DNA of 64,000 bases from DATAWK01 sp036267255 (GCA_036267255.1 DATAWK010000023.1:1-64000), one strand, 5' to 3'. Shown: positions 8,638 to 18,217, numbered from the stretch's first letter. The notes: generated by a model from the letters alone, not told the origin. Made by a program: numbers and translations.

Positions 8638-9936
8638 ATGTTTTTTCGTCTGCTGGTGGAAAGTTTCGTGAGACAGCGTCGGCGGAAATTGCTGGCCGGC
8701 CTCGCCATCCTGCTGGGAACCACAGCGGTGACGGCCATGCTGGCCATCGGCACCAGCGTCGGCGACAAAATCAATCATGAGCTTTCTTCCGCCTACGGCG
8801 CCAACATCGTCGTCTATCCCAAGGCAGATTTACTCGATGTCGAAATCGGCGGCGTCAGCATCCATCCCGGAACGGCTGGCAGTTATATTCAGGAAGCCGA
8901 TCTAACCAAGCTCAAAGGCATCTTCTGGCGTAACAACATCACGGACATTTCTCCGGAACTGCCACTCGACGTGACCCTGGCCAACGCCGGCCAAAGCAAA
9001 ACCATCCCCGCCGTCGGCATGTGGTTCCATCACACGATGCACTACGGTGCCGGCAGCAGCGCGGAATCCTACACGATGGGTGCGCCCGGCATGCACCCCT
9101 GGTGGAAGCTGCAGGGAGCGTGGCCCGCAGACAATTCTCCCGTAGATCATTCCCTTGACCAGGCGATTGCAGGCAGCACGTTGGCAGCCCAGCAGCATCT
9201 CTCGCCGGGCGATACCGTAATGATCCACAATATACCGGTCCGCATCACCGGTATCGTCTCATCCGGCGATGCAACCGATCATCTGCTGCTGTTGCCGCTC
9301 GGTCTGGCACAACAGATCGTCGGCCACCCCGGAGCCGTCCGTCGTGTTTACGTCAGCGCGCTCACAAAACCGGAAGATGCCCTCGCGCGTCGCAACCCCG
9401 ATACGCTGCCGCCGGCACTGCGCGACCGCTGGTACTGTTCGCCGTACGCCAACTCCATCGCTTTTCAGATTCAGGAGGTCCTTCCCTACACGCACGCGGA
9501 ACAGATTCGCCGCGTCGCACAGGGAGAAGGCACTATCCTGCAACGCATCTCCGGCCTTATGTGGCTGGTTGCACTCGCTGCTCTGCTGGCCGCAGCCTTC
9601 GCCGTCGCGGCTTCCATGACCACTGCGATTCTGGAGCGCAAGCAGGAAATTGGCCTGATGCGCGCCCTCGGAGCAACCCGCGCCTCGGTTGCCAACCTGT
9701 TCTTTGCGGAAACAGCGATTCTCGCGCTGATCAGCGGCACTCTCGGCTATCTGCTGGGTTCGCTGCTGGCCAACAGTGTGGGGCAGCAGGTTTTTTCGAG
9801 CGCGATTCCCTTCAATCCTGTCCTGCTCCCCGCCGCGCTGGGCCTTGCCGTCGTCGTTTCCCTGGCAGGCAGTGTGCCCTCGGTCTTTCGCACCATGCGC
9901 CTGGACCCTGCCGCCGTTTTGCGGGAGGATGCATGA
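8638..9936 (+). CDS. FtsX/MacB-like ABC permease of the iron-transport operon (first)
   Basis: 432 residues. One N-terminal helix (~19-38), a large periplasmic domain (residues ~40-300), then three helices with the FtsX signature ERKQEIGLMRALGATR. It begins 22 bases after the FTR1 gene and its TGA overlaps the next ATG, so translation is coupled. In Fet-type loci the two permeases and the ATPase are thought to assist iron uptake through the FTR1 channel, but their precise role is not settled. The periplasmic domain has an unusual His/Met-containing patch (WFHHTMHYG). Confidence 0.88.
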   Translation: MFFRLLVESFVRQRRRKLLAGLAILLGTTAVTAMLAIGTSVGDKINHELSSAYGANIVVYPKADLLDVEIGGVSIHPGTAGSYIQEADLTKLKGIFWRNNITDISPELPLDVTLANAGQSKTIPAVGMWFHHTMHYGAGSSAESYTMGAPGMHPWWKLQGAWPADNSPVDHSLDQAIAGSTLAAQQHLSPGDTVMIHNIPVRITGIVSSGDATDHLLLLPLGLAQQIVGHPGAVRRVYVSALTKPEDALARRNPDTLPPALRDRWYCSPYANSIAFQIQEVLPYTHAEQIRRVAQGEGTILQRISGLMWLVALAALLAAAFAVAASMTTAILERKQEIGLMRALGATRASVANLFFAETAILALISGTLGYLLGSLLANSVGQQVFSSAIPFNPVLLPAALGLAVVVSLAGSVPSVFRTMRLDPAAVLREDA

Positions 9937-11078
9937 GCCAGCGCATGTCGCCCAAACGCGTATCTTTAATGATGCTCATGCGGCGATCCTTGCTGCATCG
10001 ACGCACACGCTCGCTGGCCGCGCTGCTTTCGCTTACCGTCAGTGCTGCGGTCGCCACGACGCTGCTCACGCTCTACGCATCGCTGGATCAAAAGCTGCAC
10101 AAACAATTCCGTGCCTTCGGAGCCAACATTGTCATCACGGCTCCCAACGGCATCGCGCTGCCACCAAACACACTCGCTATCGTTCGCAACACTGCAGGAC
10201 CCGATAGCCACGTGATTCCTTTTGCCTACGTCGTCGCGCAAACCAAAAATGGCGCGCCCATCGTCGTTGCCGGAACCGACTTCGCCGCTATCCGCACAGT
10301 CGATAGCTGGTGGCAGGTAAGCCATTGGCCGGATGCGACGACAGTACAAACTTCCACAACGGATGAAGGCATCGTTCCTTCCCTCGTAGGCACGCGTGCG
10401 CAGGCGTTTGTCAGCGGCGACCACTTCCCGCTCACCTACAACGGACATGCGCTTTCGCTGCTTGCTACGGGCACCGTTCACACAGGCGGCCCGGAAGACA
10501 GCCGCGTTTATATTCCGCTTGACCAATTCACCGCGTGGACTGGCCTCGGCGCAACCACGCTGGAAGTACAGGCGCCGGGCAACGCCATACAAGTGCAGGG
10601 CGTTCTCGATCATCTGCACCTGGCCATCCCCAATGTGGAAGTCCACGCGGTTCGGCAACTGGTGGAAAGCGAAGGCCGCGTGGTCAGCCGCACTCATGCG
10701 CTCATGCTTAGTTCGCTCGTTCTCATCGCACTCACCGTAGCCATCTGCGTTCTCGCCACGCTCACCGCTTCTGTATTGGAACGCCGCCGCGACTTCGCCA
10801 TTATGAAAGCGCTCGGCTCCACGCAGCATCAGGTGTCGCTGCTTTTTCTGCTGGAAGCGGTCCTACTGGCCCTGGCAGGCGCGGCCGGCGGCTATCTTCT
10901 CGGTAGCCTGTTCGCATTTCTTATTGGAGAATGGAATTTCAGCACCGCGATTGCCCCGCTCTGGCAGATCGCGCCGCAGGTGCTCCTGTTAAACCTGCTG
11001 GTTGCCATCGTGGCCGCTGGCGTGCCCATGCGTATCCTTCGGGCCGTGGAACCGGCTACGCTGTTACGAGGCGAATGA
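9933..11078 (+). CDS. FtsX/MacB-like ABC permease of the iron-transport operon (second)
   Basis: 381 residues from ATG 9933, which overlaps the preceding TGA; the reading frame is open further upstream but that part lies inside the previous gene. It has an N-terminal helix (~23-45), a periplasmic domain and three C-terminal helices with ERRRDFAIMKALGSTQ. It is paralogous to the 8638 product, suggesting a heterodimeric permease. The stop overlaps the start of the ATPase gene (ATGA). Confidence 0.88.
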   Translation: MSQRMSPKRVSLMMLMRRSLLHRRTRSLAALLSLTVSAAVATTLLTLYASLDQKLHKQFRAFGANIVITAPNGIALPPNTLAIVRNTAGPDSHVIPFAYVVAQTKNGAPIVVAGTDFAAIRTVDSWWQVSHWPDATTVQTSTTDEGIVPSLVGTRAQAFVSGDHFPLTYNGHALSLLATGTVHTGGPEDSRVYIPLDQFTAWTGLGATTLEVQAPGNAIQVQGVLDHLHLAIPNVEVHAVRQLVESEGRVVSRTHALMLSSLVLIALTVAICVLATLTASVLERRRDFAIMKALGSTQHQVSLLFLLEAVLLALAGAAGGYLLGSLFAFLIGEWNFSTAIAPLWQIAPQVLLLNLLVAIVAAGVPMRILRAVEPATLLRGE

Positions 11079-11797
11079 TTTTGACCACCGCATTGCAATC
11101 CGAGACAGGGACTGAGACGCTCATCGAGCTGCAGGGCCTGACGCGCGAGTACTCCGGTCGGGCCGGAAATGTGCGCGCGCTCAACGCCATCTCTCTGACT
11201 GTCGAGCGTGGCGAGTGGCTGGCCATCATGGGACCGTCCGGCTCCGGAAAATCCACACTCGTGAATATTCTCGGCTGCCTGGACCAGCCAACCTCCGGCA
11301 TCGTTCGCATCGCTGGGACTGACGTGCATCAACTCAACCGTCAGGAGCTGGATCGTTTCCGCGCGGAGAATATCGGCTTCATCTTCCAGCAATTCCATCT
11401 CATTCCGTATCTCACCGCTGTCGAGAACATCATGCTGGCGCAATACTTCCACAGCATGACGGACGAACAGGAAGCGCTCCACGCGCTCGAACAGGTGGGC
11501 CTCGCCGACCGCGCCCAGCATTTGCCCAGCGAGCTCTCCGGCGGCGAACAGCAACGCGTCTGCATTGCGCGCGCGCTCATCAATCAGCCGCCCATCCTGC
11601 TGGCCGACGAACCGACGGGCAATCTTGACGCCGCCAATCAGGAAATCGTGCAGGAGCATCTGCGCACGCTCCACCGCCAGGGAAACACTATCGTCATGGT
11701 CACGCACGATCCAGAGATGGCCGAACTCGCCGATCGCATCGTCGAGCTGCACCATGGGCGCATTGCCGCGGAACGGCATCAGACCATCGGCCAGTAG
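11075..11797 (+). CDS. ABC transporter ATPase, LolD/MacB-type, of the iron-transport operon
   Basis: 240 residues from ATG 11075, overlapping the permease stop. Walker A GPSGSGKSTL, LSGGEQQR signature, Walker B ILLADEPTGNLD and H-loop VTHDPEM are intact. Size and sequence fit the LolD/FtsE subgroup that drives FtsX-like permeases mechanically. It is the last gene of the operon starting at 7350. No P19/FetP periplasmic protein or thioredoxin-like FetE/F follows; the next gene is on the other strand. Confidence 0.92.
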   Translation: MILTTALQSETGTETLIELQGLTREYSGRAGNVRALNAISLTVERGEWLAIMGPSGSGKSTLVNILGCLDQPTSGIVRIAGTDVHQLNRQELDRFRAENIGFIFQQFHLIPYLTAVENIMLAQYFHSMTDEQEALHALEQVGLADRAQHLPSELSGGEQQRVCIARALINQPPILLADEPTGNLDAANQEIVQEHLRTLHRQGNTIVMVTHDPEMAELADRIVELHHGRIAAERHQTIGQ

Positions 11798-11799
11798 CT

Positions 11800-12471
11800 T
11801 CAGTCAGTCGACCGAATATCGTTGATATCTGCGTTCTCAAGGATTTTCTTCGGCGCGCCGGATTTCGCCACATGAATCATGGCACGGCCAATCTGCTCTG
11901 TTGTCGTGACATATTTCGGAAACATCCGGTACAGCACAGGAAGAACCGGCGCCAGCACAAGGTACGGTATCCGGTACAGTGCCGTCTTGGATTGGATTCC
12001 ATGCAGTGGCACAATCCCACCCGGACGAAACATGTAGGCCGCCTTGAATGGCATTCGCAGCAGCGCATTCTCCGTCGCACCCTTCACCCGCGCCCACATG
12101 CTGCGCCCCTTCTCGGAGCTGTCCGTTCCCGTGCCGGAAACGTAGATAAATGTCATGCCGGGATTTTGCTTCGCCAGCGTCTCCGCCGCCGCTATCGTGA
12201 TGTCGTAGGTGATGCGCCGATAATTTTCTTCCGTCATGCCTGCAGACGAGACGCCCAGACAGAAGAAACATGCATCGTAACCGGAAAGCTCGGCTTCTAT
12301 GCCGGAAAAATCAAAAAGATTGGTGCGAACAATCTCGCGCAGCTTCGCATCGTGTTGCCCGGTCGTGCTGCGCCCAATGGACAGCACCTCTTCCACACCA
12401 GGATCGAGCAGACATTCGCGCAACACACCCTGGCCCACCATACCCGACGCACCGAAGAGAATGATTTTCAT
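11800..12471 (-). CDS. NAD(P)-binding atypical short-chain dehydrogenase/epimerase-like protein
   Basis: 223 residues. The N-terminal GASGMVGQGVLRECL is the glycine-rich Rossmann motif of atypical SDR proteins, followed by the strand end FFCLGVSS and YVSGTGTDSS. The YxxxK catalytic pair is not obvious, so a redox-sensing or NAD(P)H-binding role is as likely as an enzyme. It converges on the iron-transport operon with only two bases between stops. Substrate unknown. Confidence 0.8.
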   Translation of the reverse strand: MKIILFGASGMVGQGVLRECLLDPGVEEVLSIGRSTTGQHDAKLREIVRTNLFDFSGIEAELSGYDACFFCLGVSSAGMTEENYRRITYDITIAAAETLAKQNPGMTFIYVSGTGTDSSEKGRSMWARVKGATENALLRMPFKAAYMFRPGGIVPLHGIQSKTALYRIPYLVLAPVLPVLYRMFPKYVTTTEQIGRAMIHVAKSGAPKKILENADINDIRSTD

Positions 12472-12656
12472 GGCCTCAGTCTATCGTCTGGATTCCCTGG
12501 AGCGCAGTTTTTAAGCTGAATCCGATACGACAAGGCTGGCAATACTCGCTGTACCCAATTTCGATCGTCGCATCCGAAGTGCCGGCTGCCACATCTATAT
12601 AGAGTTCGCGAATGCCGCGAGCACAAACTCCCAACGAAAGTGAATGTCATCGACAC

Positions 12657-13340
12657 ATGCAGATGCTCGATAACCCGATATGGCACGCGCTGTCCACGAC
12701 GCATAGCTCTTTCACTGTTGGTAACAGCCTCGCGAAACACTACCCCAGGGACGTAGCGCCTCTCGCCGCATTGCCAGAGCAGTCTGCGGAGGCTTACAAA
12801 ACCCTTGCTGCGTTCATCCCTTTGGGCGATGGCGCTGCCCTCTTTCTCAAGACGGAGCCAACTCCTTCCGCAAATTGGACTCTGCTGCATCATGCGTCCA
12901 TGTACCAGATGATCTGCAATACGCTACCCGATATTGCGGAACCAGGCGAGCATCGCTTGCTGACACCCGCAGATGTTCCAGAGATGTTGGCCTTGACGGA
13001 ACTGACCGAACCGGGCCCATTCCGTGAGCGCACCATCGAGCTTGGTTCGTATCTGGGAGTTTTTCATTCGGGCCGCCTGGTCGCGATGGCGGGAGAGCGG
13101 CTTCGGCTCACTGGGTTTACTGAGATCAGCGCGGTATGTACCCATCCGGATTATCGCGGCCGGGGATATGCCCGCCGGCTCATCCTTGCGAAGATCTCTC
13201 ATATTCTGCATCGCGGAGAGACGCCGTTTCTCCATGTACGGGCAAACAACACGCCCGCAATCCAGCTATATAAAAGCATCGGATTTCAGACGCATAACGC
13301 TCTGCATCTGGCAGTCGTAACGCCCAGGAAGGTTTTGTGA
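12657..13340 (+). CDS. GNAT-family N-acetyltransferase (FR47-like)
   Basis: 227 residues from ATG 12657; an in-frame ATG at 12612 would add 15 residues without similarity to the family. The C-terminal half is a GNAT core: LVAMAGERL, then the acetyl-CoA loop VCTHPDYRGRGYARRL, and the last strand-helix (FLHVRANNTPAIQLYKSIGF). The N-terminal half is a second, degenerate GNAT-like domain as in FR47-like proteins. Substrate cannot be predicted. It is divergent from the NAD(P)-binding gene across a 185-base gap. Confidence 0.85.
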   Translation: MQMLDNPIWHALSTTHSSFTVGNSLAKHYPRDVAPLAALPEQSAEAYKTLAAFIPLGDGAALFLKTEPTPSANWTLLHHASMYQMICNTLPDIAEPGEHRLLTPADVPEMLALTELTEPGPFRERTIELGSYLGVFHSGRLVAMAGERLRLTGFTEISAVCTHPDYRGRGYARRLILAKISHILHRGETPFLHVRANNTPAIQLYKSIGFQTHNALHLAVVTPRKVL

Positions 13341-13417
13341 ATTATCGGCGCTTATTGATCGGATACGTATGGCCAAGGTGAGACGCTCGAATCATCGATC
13401 CATTCCGTTTCCGGGTA

Positions 13418-14539
13418 TCAGTAAATGTGGAAGTCCACTTCCACATCGATTTCCACAGGCACAGGATGCCCCTTGTAATACGCCGGCTTGAAGCGATACT
13501 GCTTGACCGCCGCGATGGCCTTTTCATCCAGCCCCATGCCAAGCGCGCGGAGAACACGAATGTTCCGCGGAAGTCCGTTGGCATCCACAATGAGCGCAAT
13601 CACGCTTGTGCCCTGGTATTTGGCTTTGCGCGCCTCGTCGGAGAATTCAGGATCAACGGAATAGATCAGCTCTGGAGGCAGCACGCCACCACCCACGCGC
13701 ATTACACCCCCGCCGTAGCCGCCGCCTTCACCCGGTCCCAATCCGGCTCCCGTCCCGGAACCAATGCCGCCACTGGCGCCGGAACCAATCCCGCCGTTTG
13801 CACCGGTGCCATTGGAGAGTGGTCCACGCACCGTGGTTGTCGGGTCACCCAGGTTGGGAATGTTGTTGTTGGGCAGTTGAATCTTCTGCGGCATCACAAT
13901 CGTCGGATCGACAACCAGCTTGGGATGATCGTTACGAATAATCTCCTGCGGCGGAACGAACTGCGTTTTGGCAATCTTGGGCAGGTGCCCCTTGGCAGCC
14001 TGCAGCAGCTCGCGATCTCCTCCGCCACCGCCGCCGCCCATGGTCGGTCCCTTGGGCGCAATCGGTAAAAACGGCCGCAAATCCATCGGCTGCACCTGCG
14101 GGGGAACCACCTCCGCCACAACCGGCCTCTTCGGGTGCCATATCGAAAGCACAATCAGGCCCGCAATAATTACCAGATGGACAACAGCAGAAATAATGCT
14201 CGATTGGCGGTCTCGCGGCGTCGCCAGCATGTCCTGCACCGCAACTTCATGCGACTCCAGTTGCAGCGGCGGCAATTTCTTGGGAAACAGCAGATCGCGA
14301 ACATCATTGCGAACACTGACCCAGAGAGACTCCTCGGCAAACGGGTCTACTACGGGAATCGGTTTCGACTCAAGATGCAGCGGAGGACGCTTTATGGGAA
14401 ATAGTGCATCGCGCAGGTTATTGCTCAGCGATTTCCAGAATGAATCCTCCAGCTCAAGCTCGCGCCAAAGCTGGGGCTCGTCCTCTTGTTGCTGATTTTT
14501 CGCTTCCACGTCTGGAGGCATTACAACCTGATTCGGCAT
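13418..14539 (-). CDS. TonB-family energy transducer with duplicated cytoplasmic motif
   Basis: 373 residues. Cytoplasmic residues 1-112 contain two copies of a ~34-residue unit (33-67 and 71-104), each with RDxLFPxKxPPLxLES. One transmembrane helix follows (~114-134), then a Pro-rich and Gly-rich periplasmic linker (Gly runs near 165-172 and 250-285), and the C-terminal TonB domain (~287-373: PELIYSVDPEFSDEARKAK, GLDEKAIAAVKQYRFKPA). TonB proteins pass proton-motive energy to outer-membrane receptors. Normal TonB proteins have a very short cytoplasmic tail, so the long duplicated tail is odd. No exbB/exbD is adjacent. Confidence 0.88.
   Translation of the reverse strand: MPNQVVMPPDVEAKNQQQEDEPQLWRELELEDSFWKSLSNNLRDALFPIKRPPLHLESKPIPVVDPFAEESLWVSVRNDVRDLLFPKKLPPLQLESHEVAVQDMLATPRDRQSSIISAVVHLVIIAGLIVLSIWHPKRPVVAEVVPPQVQPMDLRPFLPIAPKGPTMGGGGGGGDRELLQAAKGHLPKIAKTQFVPPQEIIRNDHPKLVVDPTIVMPQKIQLPNNNIPNLGDPTTTVRGPLSNGTGANGGIGSGASGGIGSGTGAGLGPGEGGGYGGGVMRVGGGVLPPELIYSVDPEFSDEARKAKYQGTSVIALIVDANGLPRNIRVLRALGMGLDEKAIAAVKQYRFKPAYYKGHPVPVEIDVEVDFHIY
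14228..14443 (-). repeat. Intragenic duplication in the TonB cytoplasmic region
   Basis: Two consecutive ~34-codon units, offset 38 codons, encode SFWKSLSNNLRDALFP... and SLWVSVRNDVRDLLFP..., each continuing with KxPPLxLES. The protein similarity is clear while the DNA has diverged, so the duplication is old and was kept. Confidence 0.75.
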
Positions 14540-14816
14540 TCTGCTCGCTCACGCCTCACCTGCGAACCGCTGGCCGCAGGTCTACCTGAGTAAATTATGA
14601 AGGATTCGTCGCGCTTTGTCGTCTCCAGCTGGAAATTTGATATGCCGCTATCGCAATTCGGCATCTTTCTTTCCAACCCAGGGCCTGTCTGCAGCCAGGC
14701 AGCACGATGTATCTGCTACATATCAGACGTAACTGCGACCAATTCCGTTTCACCGAAACAGGAAGGAATGACGAAAACATTTATCATGACAATAAATCGT
14801 TCATTTTGGAGCCACC

Positions 14817-17675
14817 ATGCCCGTTGGGCACGACCTGAAGGCAACACTCAATCTTCCGCAAACCGATTTCCCCATGAAGGCCAACCTGCCCCTCAACGAG
14901 CCTGCGCGCCAGGCCGGCTGGGACGCCATGCACCTGTACCGGCAGATTCGCGAAGCCCGCAAAGGCGCACCTGTCTATCTGTTGCACGATGGCCCTCCCT
15001 ACGCGAACGGGGCCATTCATCTGGGCCATGCCCTCAACAAATGCCTGAAGGATTTCGTCGTAAAGTCCCGCAGCATGGCCGGTTACGATGCGCCCTATGT
15101 TCCCGGATGGGATTGCCACGGCCTGCCCATTGAAATCAAGGTCGATGAGCAACTGGGCCGCAAGAAGCTGGAGATGGAACCCATCGCCGTTCGCCGTGCC
15201 TGTCGCGAGTATGCCCAGAAATTCCTCGATCTGCAGAGTGCGCAGTTTCAGCGCCTTGGGGTACTGGGCCAATTCGACCATCCTTACTCCACCATGTCGA
15301 AATCCTACGAGGCGCGCATCGCGGAAACGTTTTTTGAATTCTTAGAGCGCGGCTTTGTCTACAAGGGATTGAAGCCCGTCTATTGGTGCATCCATGACCG
15401 CACCGCACTGGCTGAGGCGGAAGTCGAATACGAGATGCACACCAGCCCCAGCATCTACGTCCGCTACGCGCTCACCAGCGATCCAGCGGCCATTGACGCG
15501 CGCCTGGCCGGCAAGAAAGTTTTCACCATCATCTGGACCACCACCCCCTGGACGCTGCCCGCTTCGATGGCTGTGGCCTTTCATCCGGATTTTGAATACG
15601 TTGCGCTGGAACAGGACGGCAACATCTATATTGTTGCCGAGGCATTAGCCGAAGCAACCAAAGAGGCCTGCGGTCTGCAGGATGCCGTCGAAGTCGCCCG
15701 CTTCCCCGGTGCAAAGATGGAGCGCGTCACCTTCCAGCATCCGTTTCTCGATCGCAGCATCCTGGGTGTGCTCGCAACCTATGTCACCGCCGATCAAGGC
15801 ACCGGGGCTGTCCACACCGCTCCCTCGCATGGCGCCGACGACTTTTACACCGGCGCACGGTATGGTTTGGATCAGACCTGCAACGTGGATGCAGCCGGAC
15901 GCCTGCGCAACGGACTGCCGGAATATGACGGTAAAAAGATTTTTGATGCCAACGAACCGATTATTGAGCTATTGACGTCGCGCGGTGCGCTGATGGCGCG
16001 CAAAGACATCCATCACTCCTACCCGCACTGCTGGCGTTGTCATAACCCGGTCATCTTCCGCGCCACCGAGCAGTGGTTTATCGGCATGGAAACGCCGATG
16101 CGGGATCTCGACGGAAGCCCCACCACCTTCCGCAACCGTGCGCTAGAGGAAATTCAAAAAGTAACGTGGGACCCTGCCTGGGGCGAAGAACGCATCTCCA
16201 ACATGATCGCCACGCGGCCGGACTGGTGCATCTCGCGCCAGCGCATCTGGGGCGTGCCCATTGCTGTCTTCCTCTGCCAGAAGTGCCACAGGCCGCTGCT
16301 TTCACCCCAGGTCAATCGCCGCGTGGTCGCGCTCTTTGAACAGGACGGCGCCGACGCCTGGTACACACGCGAGAATAGCGATTTTCTTCCCAGCGGCACA
16401 CTTTGCCAGACAGAAAACTGCGGCGGCACGGAATTCGACAAGGAATTCGACATCCTCGACGTCTGGTTTGAATCCGGCGCCAGCCAGGCCGCCGTGCTCG
16501 GCGAACGCGCCGGCTTCGGCCTCACCTGGCCAGCCGATCTTTACCTTGAAGGCGGCGATCAGCATCGCGGCTGGTTCCACTCGTCGCTGCTCTGCGCAAT
16601 CGGCGTAAGAAACGCCGCGCCGTATCGCGAAGTCGCCACCTGCGGATGGACGCTTGACGAGCAGGGACGCGCGCTCTCGAAATCTCTGGGCAACAACGTC
16701 GATCCTGTGGCGGTCGCGGAACTGCTCGGCGGCGATATCATCCGCCTCTGGGTTGCGTCGGTCGATTTTCGCGAGGACGTTGTCGCCAGCATCCCGTTGA
16801 TGAAGCGCCTTGCCGAAGAGATTTACCGCAAGCTGCGCAATACCTTCCGCTTCCTGCTCGGCAATCTGCACGGCTTTGATCCCGCGCAGCACGCCGTACC
16901 CTTCGCGCAGATGGAGCCGCTCGACCAATATATGCTGGCCCGCACTGCGGAGCTGACTTCGAAGGTCCGCGACTGGTACGCCGCGATGGAATTTCACCGT
17001 GCCTACCACGCTATCAATGATTTTTGTGTCTCCGACCTCAGCGCTGTCTATCTCGATGTGCTGAAGGATCGCATGTACACCTTCGCGCCCACCAATCCAC
17101 AGCGGCGTTCCGCACAGACCGCTATCTGGAAGATCACCGAAGCATTGGTTCGTCTCATTGCACCTGTTCTCAGCTTTACCGCCGACGAAATCTGGCAGTA
17201 TCTGCCAAAGCTTCAGGGCCGCGAAAACAGCGTGCATATCGCACTCTTCCCGCAACCGGAAGAACTGGCTCCCGGCGACTCTTCCGCGCTGCTCGCCGAC
17301 TGGGCGCAGATCTTCGCCGTGCGCTCCGAAGTCCTTAAGAGCCTCGAAGAAGCGCGCAAGGAAAAGCGTATCGGCAAGGCGCTGGAAGCCAAGATCGTCC
17401 TGCAGGTTCCGTCTACGCTGGAAGCAGTCCTGCTGCAATACGCATCCAGTTTGAAAGAACTCTTCAACGTCTCGCAGGTGGAAATGAATGTCGTTCCCAT
17501 CACCTCCGATCCCAGTCTCGCCGTTCAGGTCACCACGCTGCCTGCAGATGGAACCAAATGCGAGCGCTGCTGGAACTACTCCGTCCACGTTGGCGAGAAC
17601 AAGACGTGGCCCACGCTCTGCGAGCGCTGTGTCGCCGCGCTTACGGAAATGGGCATCCTTGGAGGCAGCAAATGA
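14817..17675 (+). CDS. ileS: Isoleucyl-tRNA synthetase
   Basis: 952 residues, the usual bacterial length. It charges tRNA-Ile with isoleucine. The class I HIGH motif is HLGH (68-71); the KMSKS loop reads ALSKS (619-623), with the second Lys kept but the first Lys-Met replaced. The editing CP1 domain lies between, with TTPWTLPAS. The C-terminal zinc motif CERC...CERC is present, so this is the zinc-tailed bacterial type. GGAG precedes ATG 14817. The 277-base gap from tonB holds no gene; ATTTAT/ATAAAT at 14779-14797 forms a small dyad of unknown role. It is translationally coupled to lspA, a common pairing. Confidence 0.97.
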   Translation: MPVGHDLKATLNLPQTDFPMKANLPLNEPARQAGWDAMHLYRQIREARKGAPVYLLHDGPPYANGAIHLGHALNKCLKDFVVKSRSMAGYDAPYVPGWDCHGLPIEIKVDEQLGRKKLEMEPIAVRRACREYAQKFLDLQSAQFQRLGVLGQFDHPYSTMSKSYEARIAETFFEFLERGFVYKGLKPVYWCIHDRTALAEAEVEYEMHTSPSIYVRYALTSDPAAIDARLAGKKVFTIIWTTTPWTLPASMAVAFHPDFEYVALEQDGNIYIVAEALAEATKEACGLQDAVEVARFPGAKMERVTFQHPFLDRSILGVLATYVTADQGTGAVHTAPSHGADDFYTGARYGLDQTCNVDAAGRLRNGLPEYDGKKIFDANEPIIELLTSRGALMARKDIHHSYPHCWRCHNPVIFRATEQWFIGMETPMRDLDGSPTTFRNRALEEIQKVTWDPAWGEERISNMIATRPDWCISRQRIWGVPIAVFLCQKCHRPLLSPQVNRRVVALFEQDGADAWYTRENSDFLPSGTLCQTENCGGTEFDKEFDILDVWFESGASQAAVLGERAGFGLTWPADLYLEGGDQHRGWFHSSLLCAIGVRNAAPYREVATCGWTLDEQGRALSKSLGNNVDPVAVAELLGGDIIRLWVASVDFREDVVASIPLMKRLAEEIYRKLRNTFRFLLGNLHGFDPAQHAVPFAQMEPLDQYMLARTAELTSKVRDWYAAMEFHRAYHAINDFCVSDLSAVYLDVLKDRMYTFAPTNPQRRSAQTAIWKITEALVRLIAPVLSFTADEIWQYLPKLQGRENSVHIALFPQPEELAPGDSSALLADWAQIFAVRSEVLKSLEEARKEKRIGKALEAKIVLQVPSTLEAVLLQYASSLKELFNVSQVEMNVVPITSDPSLAVQVTTLPADGTKCERCWNYSVHVGENKTWPTLCERCVAALTEMGILGGSK

Positions 17676-18193
17676 ACGCGCCCTCTCAACCAATGCGTGA
17701 CTGGCGACTGCCTCTGCTGTTGATCTCAGTGGTGGTATTTATCCTCGACCGGATCACCAAAATTCTAATCATTCATCACGTGGAACCGGGTCAGGAAGTC
17801 ACCATCATTCCCGGCTGGTTTCATCTCTCGCATGTCTACAACAACGGCGCGGCCTTCAGCCTGTTTGCAGATTCCCGCTCGCCCGACACCATTCGCTGGA
17901 TCCTCATCGGCTTTTCCGTCTTTGCCATCCTCGTCGTCTTCGGACTTTTCTGGAGCGTGGGCCGTCGTCTCAGCATGACCGGCATTGCGTTAGCGATGAT
18001 TCTCGGCGGCGCGATCGGCAATCTCTACGACCGTCTGGCCTATCGTTTTGTCATCGACTTTCTGGCCTTCAGCCACTGGGGCTACCACTATCCCGACTTC
18101 AACATTGCGGACTCCTGCATCGTCATTGGAGCCTGCCTGCTCCTCATCGAATCTTTGCGTGGGCCAAACCGCCTGTTCGCCGACCGAAAGTAA
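17672..18193 (+). CDS. lspA: Lipoprotein signal peptidase (signal peptidase II)
   Basis: 173 residues from ATG 17672 with GGAGG at 17661-17665; the ATG overlaps the ileS stop. Four membrane helices. The aspartyl-protease dyad is Asp120 (GNLYDRL) and Asp147 (NIADSCI), and the VYNNGAAFSLF motif is present. It cleaves the signal peptide of lipoproteins after diacylglyceryl transfer by Lgt, which is encoded at 26148-26924 in this window. Confidence 0.96.
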   Translation: MNAPSQPMRDWRLPLLLISVVVFILDRITKILIIHHVEPGQEVTIIPGWFHLSHVYNNGAAFSLFADSRSPDTIRWILIGFSVFAILVVFGLFWSVGRRLSMTGIALAMILGGAIGNLYDRLAYRFVIDFLAFSHWGYHYPDFNIADSCIVIGACLLLIESLRGPNRLFADRK

Positions 18194-18217
18194 TTCGCAG
18201 CAAAGGAAGTGTGAAGC

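Noticed and set aside
7251..8774. A 507-codon minus-strand open frame opposite the FTR1 gene
   Set aside because: Low-complexity Asp/Glu/Gln/His protein with no start signal; the plus strand encodes the REGVE permease.
14540..14816. T-box or other riboswitch upstream of ileS
   Set aside because: No T-box consensus, specifier loop or terminator/antiterminator pair is visible.
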